Assembly: GCF_007115105.1 (NCBI RefSeq)
Contig: NZ_SULJ01000012.1
Coordinates: 62,001 to 126,000, forward strand
Length of the DNA stretch: 64,000 bases
DNA from: Clostridium sp. HBUAS56010
GTDB lineage: Bacteria > Bacillota > Clostridia > Lachnospirales > Lachnospiraceae
Reading direction: 5' to 3'
Shown: positions 9,062-17,280 of the stretch, piece after piece
How positions within the stretch are numbered: the stretch's first letter is position 1
Layout of the letters: each line of letters begins with the position of its first letter
Notes under the pieces: model-generated
The model's input: the letters and a program-made list of their open reading frames with translations, nothing else
Told to the model about the DNA's origin: nothing
Databases searched by the model: none
Program-made: the position numbers and the translations under genes

Positions 9062-10852
9062 ATGGCAGAGTCAATGTTGGGATTAAAAAGATCCCATAGA
9101 TGCACAGAAGTTACCTCAGCCAATGCAGGCAGTGAAGTGACTGTAATGGGCTGGGTTCAGAAAAGCAGAAATAAAGGTGGAATTATTTTTGTGGATTTAA
9201 GAGACCGTTCCGGGCTTTTACAGATTATTTTTGAAGAAAGCGAATGTGGAACTGAGAACTTTTCAAAAGCAGAAAAGTTAAGAAGTGAATTTGTTGTTGC
9301 AGTGACTGGCATAGTAGAGAATCGGGCAGGCGGTATCAATGAACATCTTGCAACTGGTGCCATTGAGGTGCGGGCAAAGAGTTTAAGAATTCTGTCTGAA
9401 TCTGAGACTCCTCCATTTCCGATTGAAGAAAACAGCAAGACGAAAGAAGAACTTCGTTTAAAATACCGTTATCTGGATTTAAGAAGACCTGACATTCAAA
9501 AGAATATCAAGGTGAGAAGCCAGGTTGCCACTCTTACGAGAGCATTTCTTGCAGAAGAAGGTTTTCTGGAGATTGAGACACCTACTTTGATTAAAAGTAC
9601 ACCGGAAGGCGCCCGTGATTATCTGGTTCCAAGCCGTGTTCATCCAGGTTCTTTTTATGCTCTTCCCCAGTCCCCACAGCTTTACAAACAGTTATTGATG
9701 TGTTCTGGTTATGACCGTTACTTCCAGCTTGCCAGATGTTACCGGGATGAGGATCTGCGGGCAGACAGACAGCCGGAATTCACCCAGATTGATATGGAAC
9801 TTTCTTTTGTTGATGTGGATGATGTATTAGATGTCAACGAAAGGCTTCTGAAAAAGCTATTCAAAGAAATCTGTAATTATGAAATAGACCGTCCTCTGCT
9901 TCGGCTTACATGGAGAGAAGCTATGGATCGTTTTGGTTCCGATAAACCGGATATGCGTTTTGGCATGGAATTAAACGATGTATCTGACGTGGTAAAGAAT
10001 ACAGAATTTGCTGTATTTAAAGGCGCACTGGAGCAGGGCGGTTCCGTACGTGCCATCAATGCAAAAGGACAGGGCTCTATGCCTCGTAAAAAGATTGATG
10101 CACTTGTAGAATATGCAAAAGGCTTTGGAGCAAAAGGGCTGGCTTATCTGGCAATTCAGGAAGATGGAACTTATAAATGTTCTTTTGCAAAATTTATGTC
10201 CGAAGAAGAACTTCATGACCTGGTAAAAGCAATGGCTGGAGAACCAGGAGATCTTCTTTTATTTGCAGCGGACAAGGACAAGGTTGTATTTGATGTGCTG
10301 GGCAATCTGAGATTGGAACTGGCAAGGCAGCTTGATCTTTTAAAGAAAGATGACTTTAAGTTTTTATGGGTAACAGAGTTCCCGCTTTTGGAGTATTCCG
10401 AAGAACAGGGCCGTTACACAGCCATGCATCATCCATTTACCATGCCAATGGAAGAAGACTGGCATCTGATTGACAGTGACCCAGGTGCAGTTCGTGCCAA
10501 AGCATACGACATTGTATTAAATGGTACAGAGCTTGGAGGCGGATCAGTCCGCATCCACCAGGGAGACATTCAGTCTAAGATGTTTGAAGTGCTGGGCTTT
10601 ACAAAAGAGCAGGCGCAGGAACAGTTTGGATTTTTATTGGATGCGTTTAAATACGGAGTACCTCCCCACGCTGGTCTTGCTTATGGTCTGGACCGTGTGG
10701 TAATGCTGATGGTAGGTGCTGACAGCATCAGAGATGTAATGGCATTCCCAAAAGTAAAGGATGCTTCCTGTCTGATGTCAGAAGCCCCCGCTCCGGTTGA
10801 TCCAAAACAGCTTGAAGATCTGGGAATTGGAGTTACACAGGAAGAGGAATAA
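9062..10852 (+). CDS. aspS: Aspartate-tRNA ligase
   Basis: A class II aspartyl-tRNA synthetase of bacterial type, about 596 residues. Domains: N-terminal OB anticodon-binding fold (GWVQKSRNKGGIIFVDLRDR), catalytic core with motif 2 FQLARCYRDEDLRADRQPEFTQ (split over about residues 205-230), the bacteria-specific GAD insertion near 300-410, and motif 3 GLAYGLDRVVML near 540. The start is uncertain: the strongest SD (AGGAGG, 9004-9009) is too far from any in-frame start; I chose the ATG at 9062, with ATG 9074 and GTG 9029 as alternatives. It ends before a clear terminator, closing the housekeeping block. Confidence 0.95.
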   Translation: MAESMLGLKRSHRCTEVTSANAGSEVTVMGWVQKSRNKGGIIFVDLRDRSGLLQIIFEESECGTENFSKAEKLRSEFVVAVTGIVENRAGGINEHLATGAIEVRAKSLRILSESETPPFPIEENSKTKEELRLKYRYLDLRRPDIQKNIKVRSQVATLTRAFLAEEGFLEIETPTLIKSTPEGARDYLVPSRVHPGSFYALPQSPQLYKQLLMCSGYDRYFQLARCYRDEDLRADRQPEFTQIDMELSFVDVDDVLDVNERLLKKLFKEICNYEIDRPLLRLTWREAMDRFGSDKPDMRFGMELNDVSDVVKNTEFAVFKGALEQGGSVRAINAKGQGSMPRKKIDALVEYAKGFGAKGLAYLAIQEDGTYKCSFAKFMSEEELHDLVKAMAGEPGDLLLFAADKDKVVFDVLGNLRLELARQLDLLKKDDFKFLWVTEFPLLEYSEEQGRYTAMHHPFTMPMEEDWHLIDSDPGAVRAKAYDIVLNGTELGGGSVRIHQGDIQSKMFEVLGFTKEQAQEQFGFLLDAFKYGVPPHAGLAYGLDRVVMLMVGADSIRDVMAFPKVKDASCLMSEAPAPVDPKQLEDLGIGVTQEEE

Positions 10853-10886
10853 ATAGCAGCAGTTTTATTATCGTAGAATCAATAGG

Positions 10887-10915
10887 CCTGTCCCAATTCT
10901 TTGGGGCAGGTTTTT
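10887..10915 (+). terminator. Rho-independent terminator after aspS
   Basis: An eight-bp stem (10887-10894 with 10903-10910, one G-T pair), 8-base loop, then five T. Confidence 0.85.
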
Positions 10916-10935
10916 GCATAAGAGGAGGAAATAAC

Positions 10936-11466
10936 ATGGTATTACATCATTCACAGTCCCGTTTTGAAGAGATTTACGGGATTTATGAAGAATCATTCCC
11001 TGCTATTGAGCGGAGGACGAAAGAAGGACAGAAAGAGATCTTTGAAAATCCTTTCTACCGAATCCGTATTGTGGAAGAAGAGGGAAGAATTCTGGCATTT
11101 CTGGGATATTGGGATTTGGATACCTGTGTCTTTTTAGAACACCTTGCAACTACGAAAGAGTGCAGGGGAAAAGGTTATGGAAAACTGCTGGTAGAAGAGA
11201 CCATAAAGGAAACGGATAAGCCGGTATTTCTTGAGATTGAGCCAATTACACAGTCAGACCCCATGACCGGACGCAGAGCAGGATTTTATCAGAGACTTGG
11301 TTTTTTCCTGAATGATTTTGACTATATGCAGATGCCCTTAAAACCGGAAGATGAACCGGTAAAGCTTATGATTATGAGTTATGGACGTCCAATAACAAAA
11401 GATGAATTTCATTCTTATAAAAAGGAGATATATAGCCGGGTTTACGGAGTAGAAAAAGGAATTTAA
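10936..11466 (+). CDS. GNAT family N-acetyltransferase
   Basis: A 176-residue GNAT-fold protein. The acetyl-CoA pyrophosphate-binding loop is seen as CRGKGYGKLL near residue 77 (the R/Q-x-x-G-x-G/A motif), preceded by the beta strand CVFLEHLATTKE. Substrate unknown. A GAGGAGG ribosome site sits about 8 bases before the ATG, directly after the aspS terminator, so this starts a new unit. The glycosyltransferase pair follows on the same strand after 71 bases and could be co-transcribed. Confidence 0.8.
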   Translation: MVLHHSQSRFEEIYGIYEESFPAIERRTKEGQKEIFENPFYRIRIVEEEGRILAFLGYWDLDTCVFLEHLATTKECRGKGYGKLLVEETIKETDKPVFLEIEPITQSDPMTGRRAGFYQRLGFFLNDFDYMQMPLKPEDEPVKLMIMSYGRPITKDEFHSYKKEIYSRVYGVEKGI

Positions 11467-11537
11467 GATTTGTGTGGTTCACAGAACAAGTCCCAGTCGC
11501 ATATATTGGATTTAGTAGAATAAAAGGAGTTGTTCAA

Positions 11538-12650
11538 GTGAATCACTACAAAATATGTGTATATGCAATCAGTAAAAACGAAGAACAGTTTGTGGACCGC
11601 TGGATGGATGCTGTATCCGAAGCGGATCAGGTGATTGTAACAGATACTGGTTCCACGGACCATACGGTGGAAAAGCTTCGGGAGCGGGGAGCAATTGTAT
11701 ATGAAGAGAAGATTTCTCCCTGGCGTTTTGATACTGCCCGGAATGTGGCTATGGATCATGTGCCAGAAGATGCGGACATCTGTGTGTCCAATGATCTGGA
11801 TGAAGTTTTTGAGTCAGGGTGGAGAAAAAAACTGGAACAGTCATGGCAGAAAGGTCAGACAAAAGCCCGTTACATGTTTAATTTCAGTCTGAATTCTGAC
11901 GGAACACCAAGAAAGCAGTTCCCGATGGAGAAGATTCATATCAGACATGGATACCGTTGGGTTCACCCGGTTCATGAAGTATTAGAATACACAGGTAATA
12001 TTCCTGAAAAGTCTGTATGGGTAAATGGATTAATTCTTAATCATTATCCGGATCTAAAAAAACCAAGAAGTCAGTATCTACCCCTTCTGGAGTTGTCTGT
12101 AGCGGAGAATCCTTTTGATGACAGGGCAACTTTCTGGCTTGGCAGAGAGTATGTGTATCATGGAGATTATGAAAAGGCAATTCAGACTCTGAAAAAACAT
12201 CTCTTAATTCCCTCTGCAGTCTGGAAAGAAGAACGCAGTGCATCCATGCGCTTTATTGCCCATTCCTATGACCGGATTGGCAATAAAAAGGAAGCAAGAT
12301 CCTGGCTGTTCCGTGCTCTTGGAGAATGCCCGGAAGTAAGAGAACCTTATGTTGCTTTAGCAAAAGCTGCATATCTGGAACAGAACTGGCCTCTTTGCTA
12401 TGCCATGGCTGAACGGGGACTGACCATTACAGAAAGCACAGGAAGTTATCTGGTAGATCCCTATAGCTGGGGTTATGCTTTGTATGATTACTGTGCCATC
12501 AGCGGTTACCGGCTGGGAATGTTTGAAAAGGCGCTGGAATATGCAAAAAAAGCGCTGGAGAAAGATCCGGAAAATGAACGACTGAAAAACAATATTCTCC
12601 TTATTGAACAAAAATGCAAAACAGACAGAACCGAGGAGGTATCCTCATGA
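11538..12650 (+). CDS. Family 2 glycosyltransferase with TPR-like C-terminal half (first of tandem pair)
   Basis: A 370-residue protein. Residues 1-200 look like a GT-A (family 2) domain: KICVYAISKNEEQFVDRW at the start, TDTGSTDHTVE as nucleotide-binding loop, and a DLDE acidic motif near residue 91 in the DxD position. The second half contains repeated helical pairs with TPR character (for example YEKAIQTLKKHL and FEKALEYAKKALEKDPEN). It is a clear paralogue of the next gene, of equal length. It probably transfers sugar to protein or glycan; nearness to the flagellar locus makes flagellin a possible acceptor, which is inference. Start: GTG 11538, eight bases after AAGGAG; an upstream TTG frame lacks a ribosome site. 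Confidence 0.78.
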   Translation: MNHYKICVYAISKNEEQFVDRWMDAVSEADQVIVTDTGSTDHTVEKLRERGAIVYEEKISPWRFDTARNVAMDHVPEDADICVSNDLDEVFESGWRKKLEQSWQKGQTKARYMFNFSLNSDGTPRKQFPMEKIHIRHGYRWVHPVHEVLEYTGNIPEKSVWVNGLILNHYPDLKKPRSQYLPLLELSVAENPFDDRATFWLGREYVYHGDYEKAIQTLKKHLLIPSAVWKEERSASMRFIAHSYDRIGNKKEARSWLFRALGECPEVREPYVALAKAAYLEQNWPLCYAMAERGLTITESTGSYLVDPYSWGYALYDYCAISGYRLGMFEKALEYAKKALEKDPENERLKNNILLIEQKCKTDRTEEVSS

Positions 12651-13759
12651 AAAAGCTGAATATCTGTGTTTATGCAATCTGTAAGAATGAAGTTCAATTT
12701 GTAGACAAATGGATGGATTCCATGGCAGAAGCAGATTCCGTGGTGGTTACGGATACTGGCTCTGAGGACGGAACCGTTGAAAAATTAAGGGAACGGGGTG
12801 CCGTTGTTTATGTGGACGTTGTAAAGCCCTGGCGGTTTGATGTGGCAAGAAATCTTTCCCTGGATCATGTTCCCGATGATGTGGATATTTGTGTCTGTAC
12901 GGATTTGGATGAACTCTTTGAGCCGGGCTGGAGAAAGAATCTGGAAAAGGCATGGCAAAACCATAAACCAGTCCATCAGGGAGCGATTGCAAAAACCGGA
13001 AGATATTTATATAACTGGAGCCTGAAGCCAGATGGAACACCAGATGTGCAGTTTTATTATTTTAAAGTACATGAGCGTCATGGATTCCGTTGGAAATGTC
13101 CCATTCACGAGTTTGTACAGTATGTTGGACCTGTGCCTTTAGAAACTGTGTATATAGAAGGAATGGTTTTGAATCATTATCCGGATGCCAAAAAATCCCG
13201 TGGTTCCTATCTTCCTCTACTTGAACTTGCAGTGGAAGAAACCCCGGAAGATGAGCGGATGCGTTATTACCTGGGCAGAGAATATATGTATCGGGGGCAG
13301 TGGCAAAAAAGCATTGATACTTTAAAAGAATATTTAAATCTTCCTTCTGCCAACTGGGTGGATGAGCGTTGTGCAGCCATGCGATGGATTGCAAAATGCT
13401 ATCACCGGCTTCACGATGCCAAAGAAGCATATAACTGGTATTATAAAGCGATTGCAGAAGTTCCTGCCATGAGAGATCCCTATGTGGAATTTGCCAAGAT
13501 GTGTTATGAATTAAAAGACTGGTCCATGTGCTATTATCTGGCAGAAGAAGCATTAAAGATTAAAGAGAAATCCAGAACCTTTGTCAATCAGGGGTATTGC
13601 TGGGATCATACACCGGATGACCTTTGTGCCATTGCTGCATACCGAATGGGAATGTTTGAAGTGTCAGAGAAGCATGCAAAAAAAGCGTTGGAGCATGCTC
13701 CGGAAGATGAGCGTTTAAAAAATAATTTAAAACTGATTGCAGCAGCAGTTAATAGATAA
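12647..13759 (+). CDS. Family 2 glycosyltransferase with TPR-like C-terminal half (second of tandem pair)
   Basis: A 370-residue paralogue of the preceding gene with the same layout: KKLNICVYAICKNE start, TDTGSEDGTVEKL loop, DLDELFEPGW acidic motif near residue 91, then helical repeats such as FEVSEKHAKKALEHAPED. Its ATG overlaps the previous stop by four bases (ATGA) and has its own GAGGAGG site, so translation is coupled. Equal length and collinear motifs point to a tandem duplication; several substitutions in the acceptor-side region (after residue 110) suggest that the two have diverged in acceptor or donor use. Confidence 0.78.
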   Translation: MKKLNICVYAICKNEVQFVDKWMDSMAEADSVVVTDTGSEDGTVEKLRERGAVVYVDVVKPWRFDVARNLSLDHVPDDVDICVCTDLDELFEPGWRKNLEKAWQNHKPVHQGAIAKTGRYLYNWSLKPDGTPDVQFYYFKVHERHGFRWKCPIHEFVQYVGPVPLETVYIEGMVLNHYPDAKKSRGSYLPLLELAVEETPEDERMRYYLGREYMYRGQWQKSIDTLKEYLNLPSANWVDERCAAMRWIAKCYHRLHDAKEAYNWYYKAIAEVPAMRDPYVEFAKMCYELKDWSMCYYLAEEALKIKEKSRTFVNQGYCWDHTPDDLCAIAAYRMGMFEVSEKHAKKALEHAPEDERLKNNLKLIAAAVNR

Positions 13760-13783
13760 CCGGAGATAGCAGGTCCGGTTTCC

Positions 13784-13823
13784 ATACACGCCCAGTGGAG
13801 TGCAGACTCCGTTGGGCGTGTAT
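13784..13823 (+). terminator. Hairpin terminator after the glycosyltransferase pair
   Basis: A long stem (about 18 bp with wobble pairs, arms 13784-13801 and 13806-13823) around a short loop. The following T tract is weak (TTTGGTATT), so termination may be partial. Confidence 0.6.
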
Positions 13824-13903
13824 TTGGTATTAACGGAAATTTCACATCTTATAGTATTTTATTCCTTTTTCACAATTAATAGAAGAAGATGTTGAATAAA
13901 GAA

Positions 13904-13955
13904 CCTCCTTGTGATACCATGAGAGTGGTCAGTTATTTCAAATACAAGAAGGAGG
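13904..13955 (+). promoter_or_regulatory. kduI leader with anti-Shine-Dalgarno pairing
   Basis: CCTCCTT at 13904-13910 is perfectly complementary to AAGGAGG at 13949-13955, the ribosome site of kduI, with a GT-rich stretch between. The two could form a hairpin that hides the ribosome site. The pairing is seen; a regulatory role is inferred. Confidence 0.4.
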
Positions 13956-13965
13956 GTTTTAATAT

Positions 13966-14808
13966 ATGGATATCCGTTATTCAGCAAATCAGAGGGATTT
14001 TAAACGCTACACAACAGAAGAGACAAGGAATGAGTTTTTAATCGAAAATTTATACATTGCCAATGAAGTAGTTGCTGTGTACTCTCATGTAGACCGTATG
14101 GTTACGTTAGGCTGCATGCCCACGACAGAGACTGTTTCTATCGACAAGGGTATTGATATTTGGAAAAATTTTGGTACAAGCTATTTTCTTGAGAGACGCG
14201 AGGTTGGTATCTTTAATATCGGCGGAGCAGGAACCATTGTAGCAGATGGGGAAGAATTCAAGATGGGTTATAAAGATTGTTTATATATTACAAAAGGAAC
14301 AAAAGAGGTGACATTTGCAAGTGAAGATTCTTCCAAACCGGCAAAGTTTTATATGGTAAGTGCTCCGGCTCATAAGTCTTGCAAGACAACATTTATTCCA
14401 ATTGAAAAAGCAGCTAAGAAGCCTCTTGGTGCTATGGAAACCGCCAATAAGCGTGTCATCAACCAGTTTATTCATCCAGATGTGTTAGAGACCTGTCAGC
14501 TTTCTATGGGCATGACTGTTTTAGATGCGGGAAGCGTATGGAATACAATGCCATCCCATACCCATGAAAGACGCATGGAGATCTATATGTATTTTGAGAT
14601 CCCAGAGGACAATGTAGTATTCCACATGATGGGCGAAGGCAATGAGACCAGACACATTGTTATGCAGAATGAGCAGGCAGTCATCAGTCCTTCCTGGAGT
14701 ATTCACTCCGGAGCAGGTACAAGTAACTATACCTTTATCTGGGCAATGGGCGGAGAGAATCAGGCATTCGATGATATGGACAACATTCCTACCACAGAAT
14801 TAAGATAA
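13966..14808 (+). CDS. kduI: 5-dehydro-4-deoxy-D-glucuronate isomerase
   Basis: A 280-residue cupin-fold isomerase that interconverts 5-keto-4-deoxyuronate and 2,5-diketo-3-deoxygluconate during pectin/uronate or glycosaminoglycan degradation. Length fits KduI (about 278). Seen: the N-terminal DIRYSANQRDFKRY segment, RREVGIFNIGGAG, and the metal-binding MPSHTHERRMEIY stretch near residue 197 with its His-x-His and Glu. No other uronate genes are adjacent in the window, so it stands alone between two terminator-like hairpins. An AAGGAGG site precedes the ATG. Confidence 0.92.
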   Translation: MDIRYSANQRDFKRYTTEETRNEFLIENLYIANEVVAVYSHVDRMVTLGCMPTTETVSIDKGIDIWKNFGTSYFLERREVGIFNIGGAGTIVADGEEFKMGYKDCLYITKGTKEVTFASEDSSKPAKFYMVSAPAHKSCKTTFIPIEKAAKKPLGAMETANKRVINQFIHPDVLETCQLSMGMTVLDAGSVWNTMPSHTHERRMEIYMYFEIPEDNVVFHMMGEGNETRHIVMQNEQAVISPSWSIHSGAGTSNYTFIWAMGGENQAFDDMDNIPTTELR

Positions 14809-14819
14809 TAAAAATTGAA

Positions 14820-14853
14820 AGCAGATGTATCCCATTGGATGCATCTGCTTTTT
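14820..14853 (+). terminator. Rho-independent terminator after kduI
   Basis: Arms AGCAGATG (14820-14827) and CATCTGCT (14842-14849) followed by a run of T. Confidence 0.85.
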
Positions 14854-14924
14854 CTATGCCGGAAAAAGGAATACTGTTAAAGCTTCCGGGAAAAACTTCT
14901 ATGGAGACATTTCTCTGTAAATGA

Positions 14925-14974
14925 TGTGAAATCTCTGTGAAAATATAGAAATTCTTACTTTCATTTGCTACAAT
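14925..14974 (+). promoter_or_regulatory. Candidate promoter and response-regulator box of the two-component operon
   Basis: An extended -10 (TGCTACAAT, 14966-14974) with no good -35. In the place of the -35 region lie two direct repeats TGTGAAA at 14925-14931 and 14936-14942, an 11-base period with a 4-base gap, the layout of PhoB/OmpR-class binding boxes. The downstream regulator is of that class, so autoregulation is plausible. Confidence 0.45.
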
Positions 14975-15024
14975 AAATAAAATAGGGAATACATAGAGAG
15001 AATATCTGATTTCAGGAGGTTATA

Positions 15025-15702
15025 ATGGAACAGTTAAAGATATTGGTGGTTGATGATGAATCCAGAATGAGAAAACTGGTGAAAGACTTTTTAAGCATCA
15101 AGGGATTTACGGTGGTGGAAGCTGCGGACGGAGAAGAAGCGGTGGACGTGTTTTTTGAACAGAAAGACATTGTTTTAATCATTCTTGACGTGATGATGCC
15201 TAAAATGGATGGCTGGGAGACTCTCAGAACAATCCGCAAATACTCCCAGGTTCCTATTATCATGCTGACCGCAAGGGGAGAAGAGCGGGATGAGCTTCAG
15301 GGATTTGATCTTGGAGTGGATGAGTATATATCAAAGCCTTTCAGCCCTAAGATTTTAGTAGCCAGAGTGGAAGCCATTTTAAGAAGAAGCAATGCAGTTC
15401 CTGCTGATGAGGTGGAAGTAGGAGGAATCTGTATTGACAAAGCAGCACATCAGGTTACCATTGATGGTGCAAATATAGATCTGAGTTTTAAAGAGTTTGA
15501 ACTGCTTGCTTATTTTCTGGAGAATCAGGGAATTGCGCTCTCGAGAGAAAAAATTCTTAATAATGTATGGAATTATGATTATTTTGGAGATGCAAGAACC
15601 ATAGACACTCATGTGAAGAAGCTGCGCAGTAAAATGGGCGATAAAGGAGAGTATATTAAAACCATATGGGGTATGGGATATAAATTTGAGGTGAGTCAAT
15701 GA
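15025..15702 (+). CDS. OmpR/PhoB-family response regulator
   Basis: A 225-residue regulator. The receiver domain (1-120) has the acidic pair in LVVDDESRM, the phospho-acceptor Asp in IILDVMMPKMDGW near residue 54, Thr in IMLTARG and Lys in ISKPFSP. A winged-helix DNA-binding domain (about 130-223) ends with HVKKLRSKMGDKGEYIKTI and GMGYKFE, typical of OmpR/PhoB. An AGGAGG site precedes the ATG. It overlaps the kinase gene by four bases, so the two form a coupled two-component operon. The signal is unknown. Confidence 0.93.
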   Translation: MEQLKILVVDDESRMRKLVKDFLSIKGFTVVEAADGEEAVDVFFEQKDIVLIILDVMMPKMDGWETLRTIRKYSQVPIIMLTARGEERDELQGFDLGVDEYISKPFSPKILVARVEAILRRSNAVPADEVEVGGICIDKAAHQVTIDGANIDLSFKEFELLAYFLENQGIALSREKILNNVWNYDYFGDARTIDTHVKKLRSKMGDKGEYIKTIWGMGYKFEVSQ

Positions 15703-17231
15703 AACATTCCATCAAAGTGCGGTATGCCATGATTTTTGTTGGTCTGATGGCGTTTGTACTGATGTCAACCTGGTGTGTGAATACCTTGTTCCTGGAAAGT
15801 TTCTATACCAGCAATAAGGTGCGCATTTTAGAAAAGGCATACACTGAGATTGATGGTATGGTAACCCGGGCAAATAAAAATGGAAAAGGGATTATACAGT
15901 ACTATAAAGATACCTACGACCAGGATTATAAAAATGAGGGTCCGGCACAGAAGATGTTCCGTGCCATGGGCGAGAAATATAATCTGATGATGGTACTGAT
16001 TGACAGCACCACCGATGAGGCGCTGATGTCCACAAGCGGTGACCGGCAGTTTTTGAAGAACAGAGTGGAAGACTATATTTTTGGAAAAGATATGCCGGAT
16101 GCCAATGTACTGAAAAAACATGATAATTATGTCATCCAGAAGACTTATGACCATCGTTCGGATTCTTATTATCTGGAAAGCTGGGGATATTTCTCTGATA
16201 ATAAAACTATTTTTCTGGTATCCATTCCCCTTGCCAGTATTCGGGACAGCGTATCGCTTTCCAACCGTTTTCTGGCTTATGTGGGAGGAATCGCACTTTT
16301 AATAGGAAGTGGAATCATCTATCTGACGACCAAGAGGATTACATCTCCAATCCTTACCCTTGCTAATTTGTCAGAGAAAATGTCTGATCTTGATTTTGAT
16401 GTAAAATATAACGGTACAGAGATGGATGAGATCGGAATTCTTGGGAACAGCATGAATAAACTTTCTGACCGGTTGAAGGAAGCTATCGGAAAACTTAGGA
16501 CAGCCAATGAAGAGCTGCAAAAGGATATTGAAGAAAAGGTGAAGATTGATGAAATGCGAAAAGATTTCATTGCCAATGTTTCCCACGAGCTGAAAACTCC
16601 GATTGCTTTGATTCAGGGCTACGCAGAAGGTCTTACGGAAGGGATGGCGGAAGATCCGGAGAGCCGGGATTACTACTGTGAAGTTATTGTGGACGAAGCC
16701 AATAAGATGAACAAAATGGTCCGTCAGCTTTTGAATCTTACTGCGATTGAATTTAATGATAATATTCACAAAGACCGGTTTGATCTGGCGGAACTGATCC
16801 ATGGAGTTCTCAGTTCCGCTGAAATCTTAATTCAGCACAGCCAGGCATCTGTCAGTTTTGAAAATACCGGCTCCATCTACGTCTTCGCTGATGAATTTAA
16901 GATTGAAGAGGTTATCACCAACTATTTGAACAACGCTTTAAACCATCTTTCCGGCGAACGTGAGGTTGTTATAACTGCGGAAAAAAGCGGTGAAGAGGCG
17001 CTGGTAACCGTGTTTAATACGGGTCAATGGATTCCAGAGGAAGATTTACCGAAACTCTGGACAAAGTTCTTTAAAGTGGACAAAGCACACACAAGAGAAT
17101 ATGGAGGAAGTGGAATCGGACTTTCTATTGTAAAGGCGATTATGGACTCCCATGAAAAATCCTGTGGTGTGCGCAATGTAGTGGGCGGTGTAGAATTTTG
17201 GTTTACGCTGGATTGCTACCCGGAAGATTAA
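15699..17231 (+). CDS. Membrane sensor histidine kinase
   Basis: A 510-residue kinase and partner of the preceding regulator (ATGA overlap). Layout: TM1 about residues 8-30, an extracytoplasmic sensing region of about 150 residues rich in charged residues, TM2 about 190-210 (AYVGGIALLIGSGIIYL), a HAMP linker, then HisKA with FIANVSHELKTPIALIQG carrying the phospho-His near residue 295, and an HATPase domain with N box NYLNNALNH and G boxes such as YGGSGIGLSI. The extracellular part resembles no domain that I can name. A strong terminator follows. Confidence 0.92.
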   Translation: MKHSIKVRYAMIFVGLMAFVLMSTWCVNTLFLESFYTSNKVRILEKAYTEIDGMVTRANKNGKGIIQYYKDTYDQDYKNEGPAQKMFRAMGEKYNLMMVLIDSTTDEALMSTSGDRQFLKNRVEDYIFGKDMPDANVLKKHDNYVIQKTYDHRSDSYYLESWGYFSDNKTIFLVSIPLASIRDSVSLSNRFLAYVGGIALLIGSGIIYLTTKRITSPILTLANLSEKMSDLDFDVKYNGTEMDEIGILGNSMNKLSDRLKEAIGKLRTANEELQKDIEEKVKIDEMRKDFIANVSHELKTPIALIQGYAEGLTEGMAEDPESRDYYCEVIVDEANKMNKMVRQLLNLTAIEFNDNIHKDRFDLAELIHGVLSSAEILIQHSQASVSFENTGSIYVFADEFKIEEVITNYLNNALNHLSGEREVVITAEKSGEEALVTVFNTGQWIPEEDLPKLWTKFFKVDKAHTREYGGSGIGLSIVKAIMDSHEKSCGVRNVVGGVEFWFTLDCYPED

Positions 17232-17237
17232 TTGAAG

Positions 17238-17276
17238 AATCCCTGCCAGGACAAACGCCTGCCAGGGATTTTTTTT
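17238..17276 (+). terminator. Rho-independent terminator after the histidine kinase
   Basis: Arms of about 12 bp with one mismatch (17238-17250, 17258-17270) and an eight-T run. It lies between the convergent kinase and glycosyltransferase genes. Confidence 0.85.
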
Positions 17277-17280
17277 AACA

